Assembly: GCA_015521385.1 (NCBI GenBank)
Contig: WAOH01000112.1
Location: 1-12,091, forward strand
Direction: 5' to 3'
Origin: Thermoproteota archaeon
GTDB lineage: Archaea; Korarchaeota; Korarchaeia; Korarchaeales; Korarchaeaceae
DNA length: 12,091 bases
In this document: in pieces, positions 1 to 6,633 of the stretch
Layout of the letters: each line of letters begins with the position of its first letter
Position numbering within the stretch: position 1 is the first letter of the stretch
The notes under the pieces: model-generated
The model's database searches: none
What the model saw: the letters and a program-made list of their open reading frames with translations, nothing else
What the model was told of the DNA's origin: nothing
Position numbers and translations under genes: made by a program

Positions 1-2
1 AC

Positions 3-491
3 TCCCCCCCTTTGTACGTGCTCTACGTGGTCACGTTCATCATTGGCTTGGTGGGAAGCGTTGCGGCCACGCTCGGCTCCCTAGCCCACTACGCCCTCGG
101 ATATTACGGTGGTAAGCCGCTCGTTGAGAGATTGGGGAGGTATCTGGGGATAAGTTGGGAGGAGATAGAGGGCTTCTCCGACAGGATAAGGGGAGAGAGG
201 GAGTGGCTGGGTCTCTTCCTGTCGAGGGCCCTTCCCATAATTCCACTCTCACCGGTGTCGATAGGGGCGGGAATAATCCGCATGGATCCCTATCGGTTCG
301 CTCTATTCACCTTTTTGGGCGCGTTTCCACGCTACTTCGTCTTGGGAATGGCCGGATACCTCTTGGGGATCGCCTACGAGGAGCTGGTGTCCGTGTTGGA
401 CACGGCGGAGACCGCGGTGGCGATAATCATGGTGCTGGGGGTGGCGGCCTACATCGCGGTGAAGAGGAGGACCCGTAAAGGGAATAAATAA
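3..491 (+). CDS. DedA/VTT-domain membrane protein, 5' end missing
   Basis: The window opens inside this gene. The frame is open back to the edge, and a TTG at 12 would start in the middle of the conserved domain, so the true start is upstream. What remains is the core and C-terminus of a DedA/VTT (SNARE-associated) integral membrane protein. Visible signs, counted from the TTG: a Gly-rich helix at about 9-34 ending in LGYYGGKPL, a polar amphipathic stretch, then a charged turn with SRALPIIPLSPVSIGAG at about 71-87, equivalent to the family's 'F.R.(I/L)P..R......aG' segment, then two further membrane helices and a basic tail. Known relatives act in membrane homeostasis or as lipid scramblases and transporters; the substrate here is unknown. 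Roughly 35-45 N-terminal residues seem absent compared with the usual ~200. The next gene starts 19 bases downstream and may be co-transcribed. Confidence 0.85.
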   Translation, partial: SPPLYVLYVVTFIIGLVGSVAATLGSLAHYALGYYGGKPLVERLGRYLGISWEEIEGFSDRIRGEREWLGLFLSRALPIIPLSPVSIGAGIIRMDPYRFALFTFLGAFPRYFVLGMAGYLLGIAYEELVSVLDTAETAVAIIMVLGVAAYIAVKRRTRKGNK

Positions 492-510
492 GGCGCCCCA
501 GTCTAGAGGG

Positions 511-1416
511 ATGACCTACCTAGGGATTACGGAGATCGAGGATAGGAGGACCGGCCGTTCCCTCAGGGTTGAGATAAGGCCGGTTAGGAGACCTGAGGAG
601 TTCAGACAGTTGGTAGATGTCCAAGCATCAGCTTGGAGGATGGGCAAGGATAGGACCGAGGCCACACCTTCCCACGTGCTCAAGGCAGCTGCCGACAACT
701 CCGGTATCGTGGTGGGCGCATTTGATCTGGAGACTGGCAGGGCAGTAGGGTTCGCTTGGGGTTTCTTGGCGAGGGACGAGGAGGGATTATACCATTACTC
801 CCACCAGAGCGCCGTGATAGAGGAGTTAAAGTATTCAGGACTGGGTTTCAGGATAAAGCAGGCCCAGAGGGAGCTAGCTCTTGAGCAAGGACTCGTGAGG
901 GCTAGGTGGACCTTCGATCCCCTTCAGGGACTCAACACCAGGTTCAACTTGGGCAAGCTCGGGGTTGTGAGCTGGGAGTACGTGGTGAACTACTATGGGG
1001 AGATAAACGACGAGATAAACAGGGGATTGAGAACCGACAGGCTCAAGGTCTGGTGGTTCCTGGACAGTGAGAGGGTGAGGAGGAAGGCCAATGGGGAGCT
1101 GAGGTCTCCCTCTCTCAAGGAGGCGCTGGAGGCGGGAGCGGAGGAGGTGATCGAGCTCGAATCCGGGGTTCCCATCGGATTCAGGAAGGTTGAGAGCGAG
1201 TTAGTGCTAATAGAGGTACCTTACAGCGTTTCCGATGCCAGGGAGAGGGGAACTGTGGGTCAATGGAGGGAATACACCGCCAGGGCCATGCTATACTACA
1301 TGGGCAGGGGATACATCGACTTCGAGGCCGTCTACGACAGGGAGAGTAAGAGGGTATTCCATCTCCTGTGGAGGAGGCCCTTGAAAGACATACTCGGTGG
1401 AGAGGTTCCCTGGTAG
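511..1416 (+). CDS. GNAT-superfamily acetyltransferase, COG3375 type
   Basis: A 301-residue soluble protein of the COG3375 group of predicted GNAT acetyltransferases, expected to move an acetyl group from acetyl-CoA to an unidentified acceptor in the cytoplasm. The family is recognised by its central block: VRRPEEFRQLVDVQASAW at about 25-42, an acetyl-CoA-loop-like KYSGLGFRIKQAQRE at about 107-121, then WTFDPLQGLNTRFNLGKLG at 133-151 and LRTDRLKVWW at 173-182, all of which are hallmarks of this group. The C-terminal 110 residues are more variable. The ATG follows a GAGGG at short distance, which supports this start. It lies 19 bases after the DedA gene, so an operon is likely. The acceptor substrate cannot be read from the sequence. 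Confidence 0.85.
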   Translation: MTYLGITEIEDRRTGRSLRVEIRPVRRPEEFRQLVDVQASAWRMGKDRTEATPSHVLKAAADNSGIVVGAFDLETGRAVGFAWGFLARDEEGLYHYSHQSAVIEELKYSGLGFRIKQAQRELALEQGLVRARWTFDPLQGLNTRFNLGKLGVVSWEYVVNYYGEINDEINRGLRTDRLKVWWFLDSERVRRKANGELRSPSLKEALEAGAEEVIELESGVPIGFRKVESELVLIEVPYSVSDARERGTVGQWREYTARAMLYYMGRGYIDFEAVYDRESKRVFHLLWRRPLKDILGGEVPW

Positions 1417-1452
1417 GGTGTCTGCACTATTGTGGGAGTCCCCTTCATTAGT

Positions 1453-1461
1453 CTGTTTTTC
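1453..1461 (+). terminator. Possible T-tract terminator after the GNAT gene
   Basis: The stretch ctgtttttc in the 92-base gap after the acetyltransferase stop is a T-run of the kind that ends archaeal transcripts. It sits upstream of a separate TATA-like element for the next gene. No strong hairpin was seen. Confidence 0.3.
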
Positions 1462-1469
1462 AGAGGGAT

Positions 1470-1483
1470 CAGGACGTTTTAAT
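1470..1483 (+). promoter_or_regulatory. TATA-like promoter for the CPBP protease gene
   Basis: The element gttttaat (1476-1483) follows a purine-rich caggac that could be the BRE. Its centre is about 27-30 bases before the TTG at 1509, which predicts a leaderless or near-leaderless transcript. This agrees with the lack of a convincing ribosome site before that start. Confidence 0.45.
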
Positions 1484-1508
1484 CCGCTCTCCACCACCGA
1501 TAGATGGA

Positions 1509-2204
1509 TTGGGGATGCTGGAGCGACGCGGTTATCCGAGGGGTCCCGCGTCCGTCGGTTTGGCCGTATCTTTGATCGGTTTCTGGATGATCACGCCCCT
1601 GTACAGGGAACTGATGACGTCTCTAGGTGTGAGCGGCGTCTGGGCCGTCCTGTCGTACACCCTAGCCCAAGTGACGGGCTTCGCTCTCCTACTACTGATC
1701 ATGAGGTGGGAGAATTCCGGATTGGGGACCGTCTGGTTCGGGGATAAGGGGTTGAGGACCTTCCTCGAATCTCTAGCCTTCCTGGCGGCGGCCTGGGTGT
1801 TATGGGGGTTCCTCTACTGGCTTGGAGGTCAGCTGGGCTTGGGAACCGGTTATCTGGAGGAACTCACTAGGAGGGGATTGAATCAACCCTCGGAGATCAT
1901 CGCATTCCTCATCTGGGGGATTTCGGCCGCCTTCTTCGAGGAGACGTTCTATAGGGGGTACTCGATAACTAGGCTTTACTCACTAACCGGCAGCCTGATC
2001 CTGTCAGCTGCGACCTCCATAGCTTTCTTCACGCTCCTACACCTGTACTTCGGGCCCAGAATAATGCTCTGCATACTGGGGTGGGCCATCTTGGACACAT
2101 GGCTGTTCCTGAGGAGGGGCACCTATGCCAGCTTCTACTACCATCTCGTGAACAACCTCTTGGTATACGGTCTCTTCCCAGCGCTCTCCCTCCTCAGAAG
2201 ATGA
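1509..2204 (+). CDS. CPBP-family intramembrane protease (CAAX/Abi type)
   Basis: A polytopic membrane protein of 231 residues with all three CPBP motifs: EETFYR with Glu144, Glu145 and Arg149; FTLLH with Phe174 and His178; and HLVNN with His212 and Asn216. These are the active-site residues of the glutamate-type intramembrane endopeptidases related to the CAAX prenyl protease Rce1 and to bacteriocin self-immunity proteins. About six membrane helices can be seen. Archaeal members mostly have no known substrate. The start is TTG at 1509, chosen because it lies near the predicted transcription start; an in-frame ATG at 1515 would shorten the protein by two residues. It is convergent with the nucleotidyltransferase gene, with a 29-base gap. 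Function in protein maturation or defence is inference only. Confidence 0.9.
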   Translation: MGMLERRGYPRGPASVGLAVSLIGFWMITPLYRELMTSLGVSGVWAVLSYTLAQVTGFALLLLIMRWENSGLGTVWFGDKGLRTFLESLAFLAAAWVLWGFLYWLGGQLGLGTGYLEELTRRGLNQPSEIIAFLIWGISAAFFEETFYRGYSITRLYSLTGSLILSAATSIAFFTLLHLYFGPRIMLCILGWAILDTWLFLRRGTYASFYYHLVNNLLVYGLFPALSLLRR

Positions 2205-2233
2205 CGGGAAAGTTATCCAAACGGGAGGAGATT

Positions 2234-2671
2234 CTACCTGGGCCCGGCGATATTCTTCAGGATCCTCTTCCTCCTCTCCACCGCCCTAATCTTCTCTCCC
2301 ACGGTCATGGGCTCCATCCTCCTTCTAGCGTCCTCCCACACCTTCCTCCACCTGTAGAAGTACTCTGAAATATCGGGCTCGCTTCCAAAGAGGACCACGT
2401 ATCTGCTGATCACCGAGGCCTTGACCCTTATCGGTAGCAGCTCGAACACCCTCACATCGTATATCGGCGACGGTACCTTCCCCCAGATATCGAGCTGGAT
2501 CCTGAAGTTCCTATTCTTGTCCCTCTCCCGAGTAATAACTGCCACATCTATGTCCGACTCCCTCGTGTACTCTCTCGTAACGTAGGAGCTGCATGGAACC
2601 ACCTCGTACGCCGAGAGGAACTTCAGATCCCTTCTAATCCGATTCTCATTTAGGATTCCCGCCGCCCTCAA
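2234..2671 (-). CDS. Minimal nucleotidyltransferase-fold protein with altered GS motif
   Basis: A small protein of the DNA polymerase beta-like nucleotidyltransferase superfamily. The signature is CSSYVTREYTRESDIDVAVI, with the two metal-binding aspartates in SDID and a likely third acidic residue in YDVRVFE about 30 residues later. The usual 'GS...G' loop reads 'SS...R', so both conserved glycines are replaced, which could weaken nucleotide binding. The C-terminal part (ISEYFYRWRKVWEDARRR) is helical and charged. The start is uncertain. TTG at 2671 gives 145 residues and fits a leaderless start about 25 bases after an AT element at 2690-2699. TTG at 2737 would give 167 residues but would overlap the divergent ligase gene by 32 bases. 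No HEPN partner lies beside it, so a toxin-antitoxin role is not supported by context. Confidence 0.72.
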   Translation of the reverse strand: MRAAGILNENRIRRDLKFLSAYEVVPCSSYVTREYTRESDIDVAVITRERDKNRNFRIQLDIWGKVPSPIYDVRVFELLPIRVKASVISRYVVLFGSEPDISEYFYRWRKVWEDARRRMEPMTVGEKIRAVERRKRILKNIAGPR

Positions 2672-2686
2672 CCGAGGTGAGAGAGG

Positions 2687-2699
2687 AAACAATTTATCG
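2687..2699. promoter_or_regulatory. AT element between divergent genes, possible shared promoter
   Basis: The stretch aacaatttatcg lies between the nucleotidyltransferase gene (minus) and the ligase operon (plus). Read on the minus strand it contains ataaatt about 25 bases before TTG 2671. On the plus strand a TATA here would place the transcript start near 2720, after the only in-frame ligase start (GTG 2706). It therefore fits the minus-strand gene better. The ligase operon promoter may be different or unusual. Confidence 0.35.
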
Positions 2700-2705
2700 T
2701 ATCGG

Positions 2706-3962
2706 GTGCGAGGGTCGCCGGGTGATACTAGGGCCAAGCTTCTCGAGTATCAGTCCAAGGGGATACTGAGAGATCATGGAATAATTGTGCCAGCCGGTGA
2801 GATAGCCTCTGATCCGAGAGAAGCAGAGGCGATAGCTAGAAAGCTGGGAGGCAATGTGGTAGTGAAGGCCCAGCTTCCCTTCACGGGGAGGTACGACGTG
2901 GGTGGCGTCAGGTTCGCCTCATCGCCGGAAGAGGTCCGCGTAGCTGCTGAGGAGATGCTCTCCTCCTACTTCAAGGGATTCAGACCCAAGAAGGTCCTCG
3001 TGGAGAAGAAAGTGGATGTGAAGGCCGAGCTGTTCCTCAGCGTCGTGATAAACGATTCCAGGAGGTTCAGATCTCCCATGCTGCTTGCCAGCCCCTCCGG
3101 TGGCACGGGCATAGAGGAGAGGTCGGAGGGCGTGGTCAGGATACCCGTGGACTACCTAGACGGATTGAGGAGGGAGGTGGTAGAGGAGGAGTTCTCTCGG
3201 GTGGGAATGCCCAGCGAGGCGGTAGATGTGGCGCTGAAGCTGTACGACATCTTCGTGGAATATGACGCCAGGAGTGTGGAGGTGAACCCCCTCGCCCTGA
3301 CGGACGAGGGCTTGGTTGCGCTGGATGCCAGGATGGACCTCGACGATCACGCTCTCTTCAGGCATCCCGAGGTGAAGGTGGAGGTCCCCAAGGACCTGAA
3401 CAGGGAGCCCACCGACCTGGAGAGGATGATGTGGTACTGGGACGACGCCGATCCGAGGGGAACGGGGTACTTCATCCAGCTGACAACTCAGGTGTCGGAG
3501 GGATACGTCGGGTTCCACGGGATAGGTGGTGGAGGTGCCATGCTGGCAGCTGATGCGTTGATAAGGAAGGGGCTCAAGCTGGCCAACTACGCTGACACGA
3601 GCGGCGATCCCCCAGCTTCGAAGGTCTACAGGGTGATCAGGACGATCCTCTCCATTCCGGGGATAGAGGGTTACGTGATGATGGGGAGTGTGCTGGCGAG
3701 CCAGGAGCAGTGGCACCACGCCCACGCCATAGTGAAGGCGTTCAACGAGATGTTGAGGGACAGGCCCGGGTTCCCGGCAGTGATCCTGCTGGCCGGTAAC
3801 AAGGAGGAGGAGAGCCACGAGATAATCAGGAGAGGGGTGAGGGATCTCCCGATAAGGTTCGAGCTCTACGGCAGGGACTACATCTACGAGACCGAGTACA
3901 TCGCTGACAGGGTACTGAAGCTTGTTGAGGAATACAGGAGGGAGAGAGGGGAGGGAGCATGA
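2706..3962 (+). CDS. SucC-like beta subunit of NDP-forming acyl-CoA ligase
   Basis: A 418-residue ATP-grasp beta subunit of the succinyl-CoA synthetase / malate-CoA ligase family, expected to bind the nucleotide and, with the alpha subunit, form a CoA thioester from a carboxylic acid. Seen: KLLEYQSKGILRDHG at 11-25 (family start), VVVKAQ with Lys54, GGVRF at 66-70, EVNPL with Asn194 and ALDARMDLDDHALFRHPEV with Asp207 (metal ligands by alignment), and the C-terminal ligase domain beginning HGIGGGGAMLA at 271-281. The loop that reads 'FGGI' in SucC is MGSVLAS here, and the nearby DVGGG segment is DTSGDPP. It is therefore a diverged paralogue, and the acid may not be succinate. GTG 2706 is the only in-frame start before the conserved KLLEYQ. 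It overlaps the next gene by four bases (ATGA). Compared with E. coli SucC (388) it is slightly long. Confidence 0.85.
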   Translation: MRGSPGDTRAKLLEYQSKGILRDHGIIVPAGEIASDPREAEAIARKLGGNVVVKAQLPFTGRYDVGGVRFASSPEEVRVAAEEMLSSYFKGFRPKKVLVEKKVDVKAELFLSVVINDSRRFRSPMLLASPSGGTGIEERSEGVVRIPVDYLDGLRREVVEEEFSRVGMPSEAVDVALKLYDIFVEYDARSVEVNPLALTDEGLVALDARMDLDDHALFRHPEVKVEVPKDLNREPTDLERMMWYWDDADPRGTGYFIQLTTQVSEGYVGFHGIGGGGAMLAADALIRKGLKLANYADTSGDPPASKVYRVIRTILSIPGIEGYVMMGSVLASQEQWHHAHAIVKAFNEMLRDRPGFPAVILLAGNKEEESHEIIRRGVRDLPIRFELYGRDYIYETEYIADRVLKLVEEYRRERGEGA

Positions 3963-4216
3963 GGTTCAGAACTAGAACGGCCGAAGTGGTAATAGATCTG
4001 GACGGGTGCGTGGCCCCTGACTGCGGTTTCGCATGCGTAAAGGCCTGCAGGTTGTACGGCCGGAGCGTGCTGAAGATAGAGAACGGTAAGCCGGCGCTGG
4101 CCGTTTCCCCTCAGGAGGCCGTGAGGATAGACAACGAGTGCCTCGCCTGCGAGATCCACTGCCAGTGGTACGGGAGCGGGATCATAGAGGTCAGGGTCCC
4201 GATGGAGGTGGTCTGA
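3959..4216 (+). CDS. Small Cys-rich FixX-like ferredoxin
   Basis: An 85-residue protein with seven cysteines: Cys17, 22, 26 and 30 (C-x4-C-x3-C-x3-C) and Cys61, 64 and 68 (C-x2-C-x3-C). The second block, VRIDNECLACEIHCQW, resembles the FixX/COG2440 ferredoxin-like proteins, where 'DYE.CLECGTC' binds a 4Fe-4S cluster and a Trp follows. One cluster is likely, and a second possible with the N-terminal four cysteines. A FixX would normally pass electrons with electron-transfer flavoprotein, but none is encoded here. The gene is translationally coupled on both sides: its ATG overlaps the SucC-like stop, and its TGA overlaps the SucD-like ATG. A GGGAGG precedes the ATG. Its role beside a non-redox CoA ligase is unknown; a structural or redox-sensing subunit is one possibility. 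Confidence 0.72.
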   Translation: MRFRTRTAEVVIDLDGCVAPDCGFACVKACRLYGRSVLKIENGKPALAVSPQEAVRIDNECLACEIHCQWYGSGIIEVRVPMEVV

Positions 4217-5109
4217 TGGCCATACTCGTCGACGAGAACACACGCGTCCTTGTCCAAGGGATAACCGGGAGGACCGGCGAATTCGCCACTAGGTACATGC
4301 TCGAGTACGGCACCAAGGTCGTGGCAGGCGTGACCCCCGGGAGAGGAGGATCGAGGGTGTGGGGAGTTCCTGTCTTCGACTCGGTCGAGGAGGCCTTGGA
4401 GGAGGTGGGGCAGGTGGATGCCACCATCACCCTGGTTCCGCCAGCCCACCTGCTGGAGGCCGTGACCGAAGCCATGGAGGCTGGCATAGGATACGTGCTC
4501 ATCCCGACCGAGAGGGTGCCCGTGCACGACGCCATGAGGATACTCGCCCTGGCCAGGAAGAAGGGGGTGAGGGTTCAGGGACCGGGTTCCTTCGGGGTGA
4601 TAAGTCCCGGGAAGGCGGTAATGGGATGGGTCGGAGGATCGTTGAAGCTCGCCAGGGAGGCCTTCGTCCCGGGAAGGGTGGGCGTCATATCCAGGAGCGG
4701 GGGCCAGACCACCACCACATCGTGGGCGGTGAGCAGGGCTGGTTTCGGGGTCACCACCGCGGTGCACACCGGTAGCGAACCGCTGGTGGGCCTGACAGAG
4801 TCGGAGCTGCTCGCCATGTTCGAGGACGATGAGGAGACCGAGGCCGTGGTGCTGTTCGCCGAGATCGGTGGGGTTCAGGAGGAGGAAGCCGCTGAGTTCA
4901 TAGAGGAGGGCGGGTTCACCAAGCCCCTGGTGGTTTACGTGGCCGGGGGAATGCTCCCCAAGGGAATGAGATTCTCCCACGCCAGCGCCATGGTGGTCGG
5001 GGAGAGGGGATCCGCTGAGAGTAAGATAAGGTCCCTGAGGGAGGCTGGGGCGAGAGTGGCCGAATCTCCGAGGCAGATAGTCGAATTGTTGAGGGAGGTA
5101 CTGGGCTGA
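4216..5109 (+). CDS. SucD-like alpha subunit of NDP-forming acyl-CoA ligase
   Basis: A 297-residue alpha subunit of the succinyl-CoA synthetase / malate-CoA ligase family. It starts MAILVDENTRVLVQGITGR, which aligns with SucD. Next come GVTPGRGGSRVWGVPVFDSV (CoA-binding Rossmann part, about 38-57), GVISRSGG at 156-163, AEIGG with Glu216, and the phosphohistidine site RFSHASAM with His255. All catalytic elements are present, although the usual GPNCPG reads GPGSFG at 122-127. An upstream extension to 4138 is possible in frame but was rejected: the ATG at 4216 has a strong GGAGGTG five bases before it, overlaps the previous stop (TGATG), and matches the family start. With the SucC-like subunit it should form an alpha-beta ligase. 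Its acid substrate is not determined; malate, citramalate or a related acid is suggested by the next gene. Confidence 0.9.
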   Translation: MAILVDENTRVLVQGITGRTGEFATRYMLEYGTKVVAGVTPGRGGSRVWGVPVFDSVEEALEEVGQVDATITLVPPAHLLEAVTEAMEAGIGYVLIPTERVPVHDAMRILALARKKGVRVQGPGSFGVISPGKAVMGWVGGSLKLAREAFVPGRVGVISRSGGQTTTTSWAVSRAGFGVTTAVHTGSEPLVGLTESELLAMFEDDEETEAVVLFAEIGGVQEEEAAEFIEEGGFTKPLVVYVAGGMLPKGMRFSHASAMVVGERGSAESKIRSLREAGARVAESPRQIVELLREVLG

Positions 5110-6005
5110 TGGTGCTGGCCAGGTCCCTGCTCTTCGTACCGGCTAACAGCTGGAGGCTCATGCTGAGCTCCTTGAGGAGTGAGGCGGATGTCGTGGTGCT
5201 GGACATGGAGGATGCGGTACCCATCGGCGAGAAGGAAACCGCGAGGTGGCTGGTCAGGGAGTTCCTCAGGGAGAGGAGGAGGGAGTTCGGGGGAAAGGTG
5301 TTCGTGAGGGTGAACTCCCTCTCCACCGGCCTGACCTCGGACGACCTCGACTTCGTGATCAGGGAGGGCCTAGATGGCGTGGTTCTGCCCAAGGCCGAGA
5401 GCGCTGATGACATACGGAAGCTGGAGGAGGAGATGAGGTCGCTGGAGGAGGAGCGAGAGCTCGGGGAGATGGGGATCATACCCCTCATAGAGAGCGCGAT
5501 GGGCGTCGAGAGGTCCCTGGAGATAGCGCTTTCATCGAGAAGGATACGAGCCCTCTCGTTCGGGATGGGAGACTTCCTGAGGGAATTGGGAAGGAGCGTG
5601 TCCGACCTCTCCAAGGAGGAAATCGAGCTCCTGTACGCCAGGTCACGGGTCAGCGTGGCAGCCGCGGCGGCCAGAGTTCCAGCGATTGACTCGCCCTTCC
5701 TAGGACTGATCATAGATAGGGAGGGAGTCAGGAGGCAGTCTCTGCTGGCGAGGAGGCTTGGATACAGGGGGAAGTACGCGATTCACCCGTCCCACATCCC
5801 AATAATAAACGAGATATTCACCCCCAGCGAGGCCGAGGTGAGGGAGGCCGAGGAGATAGTGAAGGCCTACGAGGAAGCAGCATCCAGGGGGCTGGGGGCA
5901 GCCTCCTACAGGGGGATGATGATCGATAGGATGAATTACGAGCAGGCTAGGGCGCTGCTTGACATAGTGAGGGAACTCAGGGAACTCGATAGTGAGCGCT
6001 CATAA
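5109..6005 (+). CDS. CitE/HpcH-type CoA-ester lyase (malyl- or citramalyl-CoA lyase)
   Basis: A 298-residue TIM-barrel lyase of the HpcH/HpaI-CitE family that splits beta-hydroxyacyl-CoA esters. Seen in order: RSLLFVPANS at 5-14, LDMEDAVP at 31-38, FVRVNS with Arg67, VVLPKAES at 91-98, PLIESA with Glu128 (metal ligand), SFGMGDFLRELG with Asp155 (metal ligand), and GYRGKYAIHPSHI at 218-230. The length is typical. Known relatives release acetyl-CoA plus glyoxylate from malyl-CoA, or acetyl-CoA plus pyruvate from citramalyl-CoA. Placement directly after a CoA ligase, with a TGATG overlap and GGAGGT nine bases upstream, argues that the ligase makes its substrate. Citrate lyase itself is unlikely because the other citrate lyase subunits are absent. 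Which CoA ester is used cannot be told from sequence alone. Confidence 0.9.
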   Translation: MVLARSLLFVPANSWRLMLSSLRSEADVVVLDMEDAVPIGEKETARWLVREFLRERRREFGGKVFVRVNSLSTGLTSDDLDFVIREGLDGVVLPKAESADDIRKLEEEMRSLEEERELGEMGIIPLIESAMGVERSLEIALSSRRIRALSFGMGDFLRELGRSVSDLSKEEIELLYARSRVSVAAAAARVPAIDSPFLGLIIDREGVRRQSLLARRLGYRGKYAIHPSHIPIINEIFTPSEAEVREAEEIVKAYEEAASRGLGAASYRGMMIDRMNYEQARALLDIVRELRELDSERS

Positions 6006-6030
6006 CGTCCCATTACTCGTTTTCGTGGCA

Positions 6031-6067
6031 GGTGATGAACTATTATCTCATCATTGATTTGAGTTTT
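6031..6067 (+). terminator. Hairpin plus T-rich tail after the ligase-lyase operon
   Basis: TGATGA at 6033-6038 pairs exactly with TCATCA at 6048-6053 around a nine-base loop, and two G-T pairs could extend it. A T-rich stretch (gagttttctc) follows at 6061-6070. It is 27 bases after the lyase stop, so an end signal for that operon is plausible. The left arm also matches an archaeal C box, but no D box follows. Confidence 0.35.
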
Positions 6068-6090
6068 CTCAGTTAGCATCTAGTATATAG

Positions 6091-6099
6091 TAAAAAAAG
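6091..6099 (-). terminator. T7-tract terminator of the SpoIIM-peptidase operon
   Basis: On the minus strand this reads cttttttta, a seven-T run about 70 bases after the SpoIIM-like stop codon. It fits a poly-U archaeal terminator for the three-gene operon. No clear stem precedes it. Confidence 0.45.
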
Positions 6100-6168
6100 A
6101 ATATTAGGAATTTCAGTATTTTACTGGAGATTGTCGGGATCAATGATTAATCATAAATTTCGAGATCT

Positions 6169-6633
6169 TCATAGTCCAGTAATGAAGGTGGCTAGTAGAG
6201 AAGACATGTTAGATTCAATATATGCAGCAAGAATTAGTAAGACTAAAGCAAGAGCAACTCTTCTCGTTCTAAAAAGCCCTTCTTCGAAGAAAACCCTCCC
6301 TTCCTCCGCGAATATTGCAGTAGACAATATCTCGGGAATACCATGAGGGACAGCGACTAAATACCCCTGGATCCCAAGGAAGCTAATTACAAGGCCGTTG
6401 ATGAACCCTGTCATGAAGAGCGTGAGATATTGCAGTCTCCTAGAGAAATACGCTAATAGGTAGATTACTGTACAGAATCCTACGTTCTTGGCCAATATAT
6501 TCAGAAAACTGTTGGTTGAAAATGAATGGAAAGTGGCCTGTCTAATATTAAGCATTCCAAAAACTCCTAACAGCAATGATACTGGAATCGAATTTATCAA
6601 CCCTACCAGCAAAAATGTAATATACATCTTCAA
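6169..6633 (-). CDS. SpoIIM/DUF95-family integral membrane protein
   Basis: A 154-residue polytopic membrane protein. The family is seen in VAVPHGIPEILSTAIFAEEG at about 93-112, the counterpart of the SpoIIM 'PHGi.ElpAi..a...G' motif, and in the last helix LVLLILAAYIESNMSSLLA at 130-148, matching the 'AA.iEa..tp' end. About five membrane helices are predicted. Bacterial SpoIIM joins a peptidoglycan-degrading complex in sporulation. DUF95 relatives also occur in circular bacteriocin loci and widely in archaea with no known role. Archaea do not sporulate, so the bacterial function does not transfer. The start is TTG 6633, overlapping the peptidase stop, with GGTGATGG upstream; ATG 6627 is an alternative. 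It is the last gene of the operon, and its base composition is AT-richer than the flanking metabolic genes. Confidence 0.75.
   Translation of the reverse strand: MKMYITFLLVGLINSIPVSLLLGVFGMLNIRQATFHSFSTNSFLNILAKNVGFCTVIYLLAYFSRRLQYLTLFMTGFINGLVISFLGIQGYLVAVPHGIPEILSTAIFAEEGRVFFEEGLFRTRRVALALVLLILAAYIESNMSSLLATFITGL

Noticed and set aside
4138..4215. In-frame upstream extension of the SucD-like gene
   Set aside because: It overlaps the ferredoxin-like gene, the extra residues are Arg/Pro-rich and unlike SucD, and ATG 4216 has a strong GGAGGTG site and matches the family N-terminus.
3156..5713. Long open frames on the minus strand opposite the ligase and lyase genes (up to about 290 codons)
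   Set aside because: They have Pro/Ser/His-rich compositions without known motifs and arise from the purine-biased codons of the real plus-strand genes.
5109..6005. Citrate lyase beta subunit
   Set aside because: Citrate lyase also needs the CitF and CitD subunits, and neither is near. The adjacent CoA ligase points to a free CoA-ester substrate instead.
6032..6038. GTGATGA as C box of a C/D guide RNA
   Set aside because: No CTGA D box lies at the right distance. The match is better explained as the left arm of a hairpin.
6169..6633. Sporulation function for the SpoIIM-like protein
   Set aside because: The surrounding gene style is archaeal, and archaea do not form endospores. Only family membership is supported.
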